The position numbers were made by a program, and so were the translations under genes. From positions 402,547 through 420,416 of the forward strand of contig WELB01000035.1 in assembly GCA_009602725.1 (NCBI GenBank): a stretch of DNA of 17,870 nucleotides, given 5' to 3'. The notes under the pieces are model-generated. The model ran no database searches. It was not told where the DNA came from and was given only the letters and a program-made list of their open reading frames with translations. Below, piece after piece: positions 17,133 through 17,870 of the stretch. The DNA is from Spirogloea muscicola. Taxonomy: Eukaryota > Streptophyta > Zygnematophyceae > Spirogloeales > Spirogloeaceae. Position 1 is the first letter of the stretch. Each line of letters opens with the position of its first letter.

Positions 17133-17642
17133 GAGCGCACAGCGGCCCACGACCGCCTCCGGGATGCGATGCATGGCATCCTGGTGGAGGCTGGCTTCTC
17201 GGTGGCAGCGGAGAACTCCACCGTCATGCCGCTCAAGCAAAGGGCCGACGGTCTCCACGCTCGTCGCGTAGACCTTGTGGCCACCCCACAGGCCGGCGGG
17301 ACACGTCTTATCCTGGACGTGGTCACCACTGACGCATACGACCGCTCACACCCAGCCCAATGTGCCACCAAGGCTGGGTATGCGATCGCCTGCGCCGCTC
17401 GGGCCAAGGATCTCAAGTATGCTGATCATCCGCGGGAAGACGAGTTCTTCCTGCTGGCTATCGACACGCATGGGGCGTTGGGCGGTCGGTTGCTCGAGCT
17501 GCTCAACCAGCTCGCCCGCCACGCCATCATCCGCCGCTTCCATGGGGAGCCGGTGGACTTTCCTGCAGCCGGGTCGCTAGCGCAGATGTACCGTATGCCC
17601 GTGGCCGTCTCGATGCAAAGACGGGTCTGCAGAGGTCTATGG
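17133..17642 (+). mobile_element. Fragment of the non-LTR retroelement endonuclease-like domain
   Basis: The plus strand encodes ERTAAHDRLRDAMHGILVEA, then RRVDLVATPQAGG, LILDVVTTDAYD, AARAKDLKYADHPREDEF, LAIDTHGALGG and AGSLAQMYRMPVAVSMQR. All of these align with the C-terminal half of the ORF at 11841-13665 but are clearly diverged (VDLVATPQ versus ADLVAILP). The reverse transcriptase and zinc finger are absent, as the match starts after the finger. The real homology ends near 17624; later residues read into 3' UTR-like sequence. The frame is open throughout the match. Confidence 0.8.
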
Positions 17643-17870
17643 CTTAGCGCTTCCCCTGGCCCCCTTCTCCACACACATTGCTGGCCACGCAGTGGGAGGT
17701 GCTGAGCAGAAAAAGCTCCGACACTACTCAGACTACCCCCGCAGTGACCACCTCCTCCCGGCCGCAATCGACACTTTCGGCTGCTTGGGTCCTCGCTTCC
17801 ATACCCTACTCGAGAACATAGCGAGTCTGGGATATGCACGACGCGAGGATATGCTCCCAGCCCAGATGGG
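17643..17870 (+). mobile_element. 3' UTR piece and a second, divergent endonuclease-like fragment (runs off the window)
   Basis: TTAGCGCTTCCCCTGGCCCC (17644-17663) repeats the 3' UTR word seen in complement at 11437-11457. From 17671 the plus strand encodes THIAGHAVGGAEQKK, HYSDYPRSDHLLPAAIDTFG and PRFHTLLENIASLG to the window edge. This parallels FAGHAVGLAARAKEKKYADH and FAALAIDVHGAFGSRWLDLL in the long ORF, with much lower identity than the fragment before it. It is therefore a distinct copy or subfamily, truncated at its start. Confidence 0.65.

Noticed and set aside
16884-17642. Twin-priming inversion as a firm call
   Set aside because: The two pieces overlap by about seven codons and differ there at many bases, so they may come from two copies. 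Kept only as a possibility.
1-17870. tRNA or rRNA genes
   Set aside because: No tRNA T-loop or D-loop motifs with a cloverleaf and no conserved rRNA segments were recognised by eye on either strand. A tRNA search program was not available.

Overview
The window is nuclear DNA of a streptophyte plant. It carries a nine-exon SnRK2 protein kinase gene, a five-exon F-box/kelch gene with a decayed duplicate, a broken Ty1/copia retrotransposon, and many pieces of a non-LTR retroelement. Short spliceosomal introns with clean GT-AG borders and an abscisic-acid-pathway kinase rule out a bacterium. I cannot name the species. The abundance of a non-LTR element ending in a zinc-finger plus restriction-like-endonuclease-like domain would be unusual for a typical seed plant, so a fern, lycophyte, bryophyte or streptophyte alga is my guess (inference).

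Layout. Bases 1-2362 hold a GC-rich leader with a short upstream ORF and then the complete SnRK2 gene on +. Bases 3193-5346 hold an F-box/kelch gene on + whose five exons join in phase into a 397-residue protein. Bases 14117-16266 hold a second, frameshifted copy of it in the same orientation. The copies also match in introns and in about 450 bases of 3' flank, so this is a segmental duplication with its arms about 10.9 kb apart.

Between and after the two copies almost everything is repeat. A copia element on - (about 6.7-11.15 kb) has several frameshifts, a stop and two inverted duplications of its own sequence, and lies between 127-base direct repeats that could be its LTRs. From 11.38 to 13.98 kb, and again at 2.95-3.1, 5.8-6.55 and 16.7-17.87 kb, lie pieces of one non-LTR retroelement family. 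Its best copy (13665 to 11841, -) keeps reverse transcriptase motifs GARQGDP and YADD, a C-C-H-C zinc finger and an endonuclease-like region, open for more than 600 residues but 5'-truncated.

The most interesting structure is the repeat found with this family: a T-rich tract, a GGGCTGG/CCAGCCC hairpin and a tail ending ATGGGCGAGC. It follows the stop codon of each recognisable 3' end after about 60-120 bases, so I read it as the family's 3'-terminal stem-loop. About sixteen copies, intact or eroded, are visible. Several 5'-truncated ORF pieces start directly after the hairpin or 3' UTR of another copy in the same orientation. This head-to-tail pattern is what template jumping by an R2-like reverse transcriptase, or insertion into its own 3' end, would leave.

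The host genes show no evident joint function. The kinase is expected in abscisic-acid or osmotic signalling and the F-box/kelch protein in substrate choice for an SCF ubiquitin ligase. The rest is a nested transposable-element graveyard that split or followed the F-box duplication.
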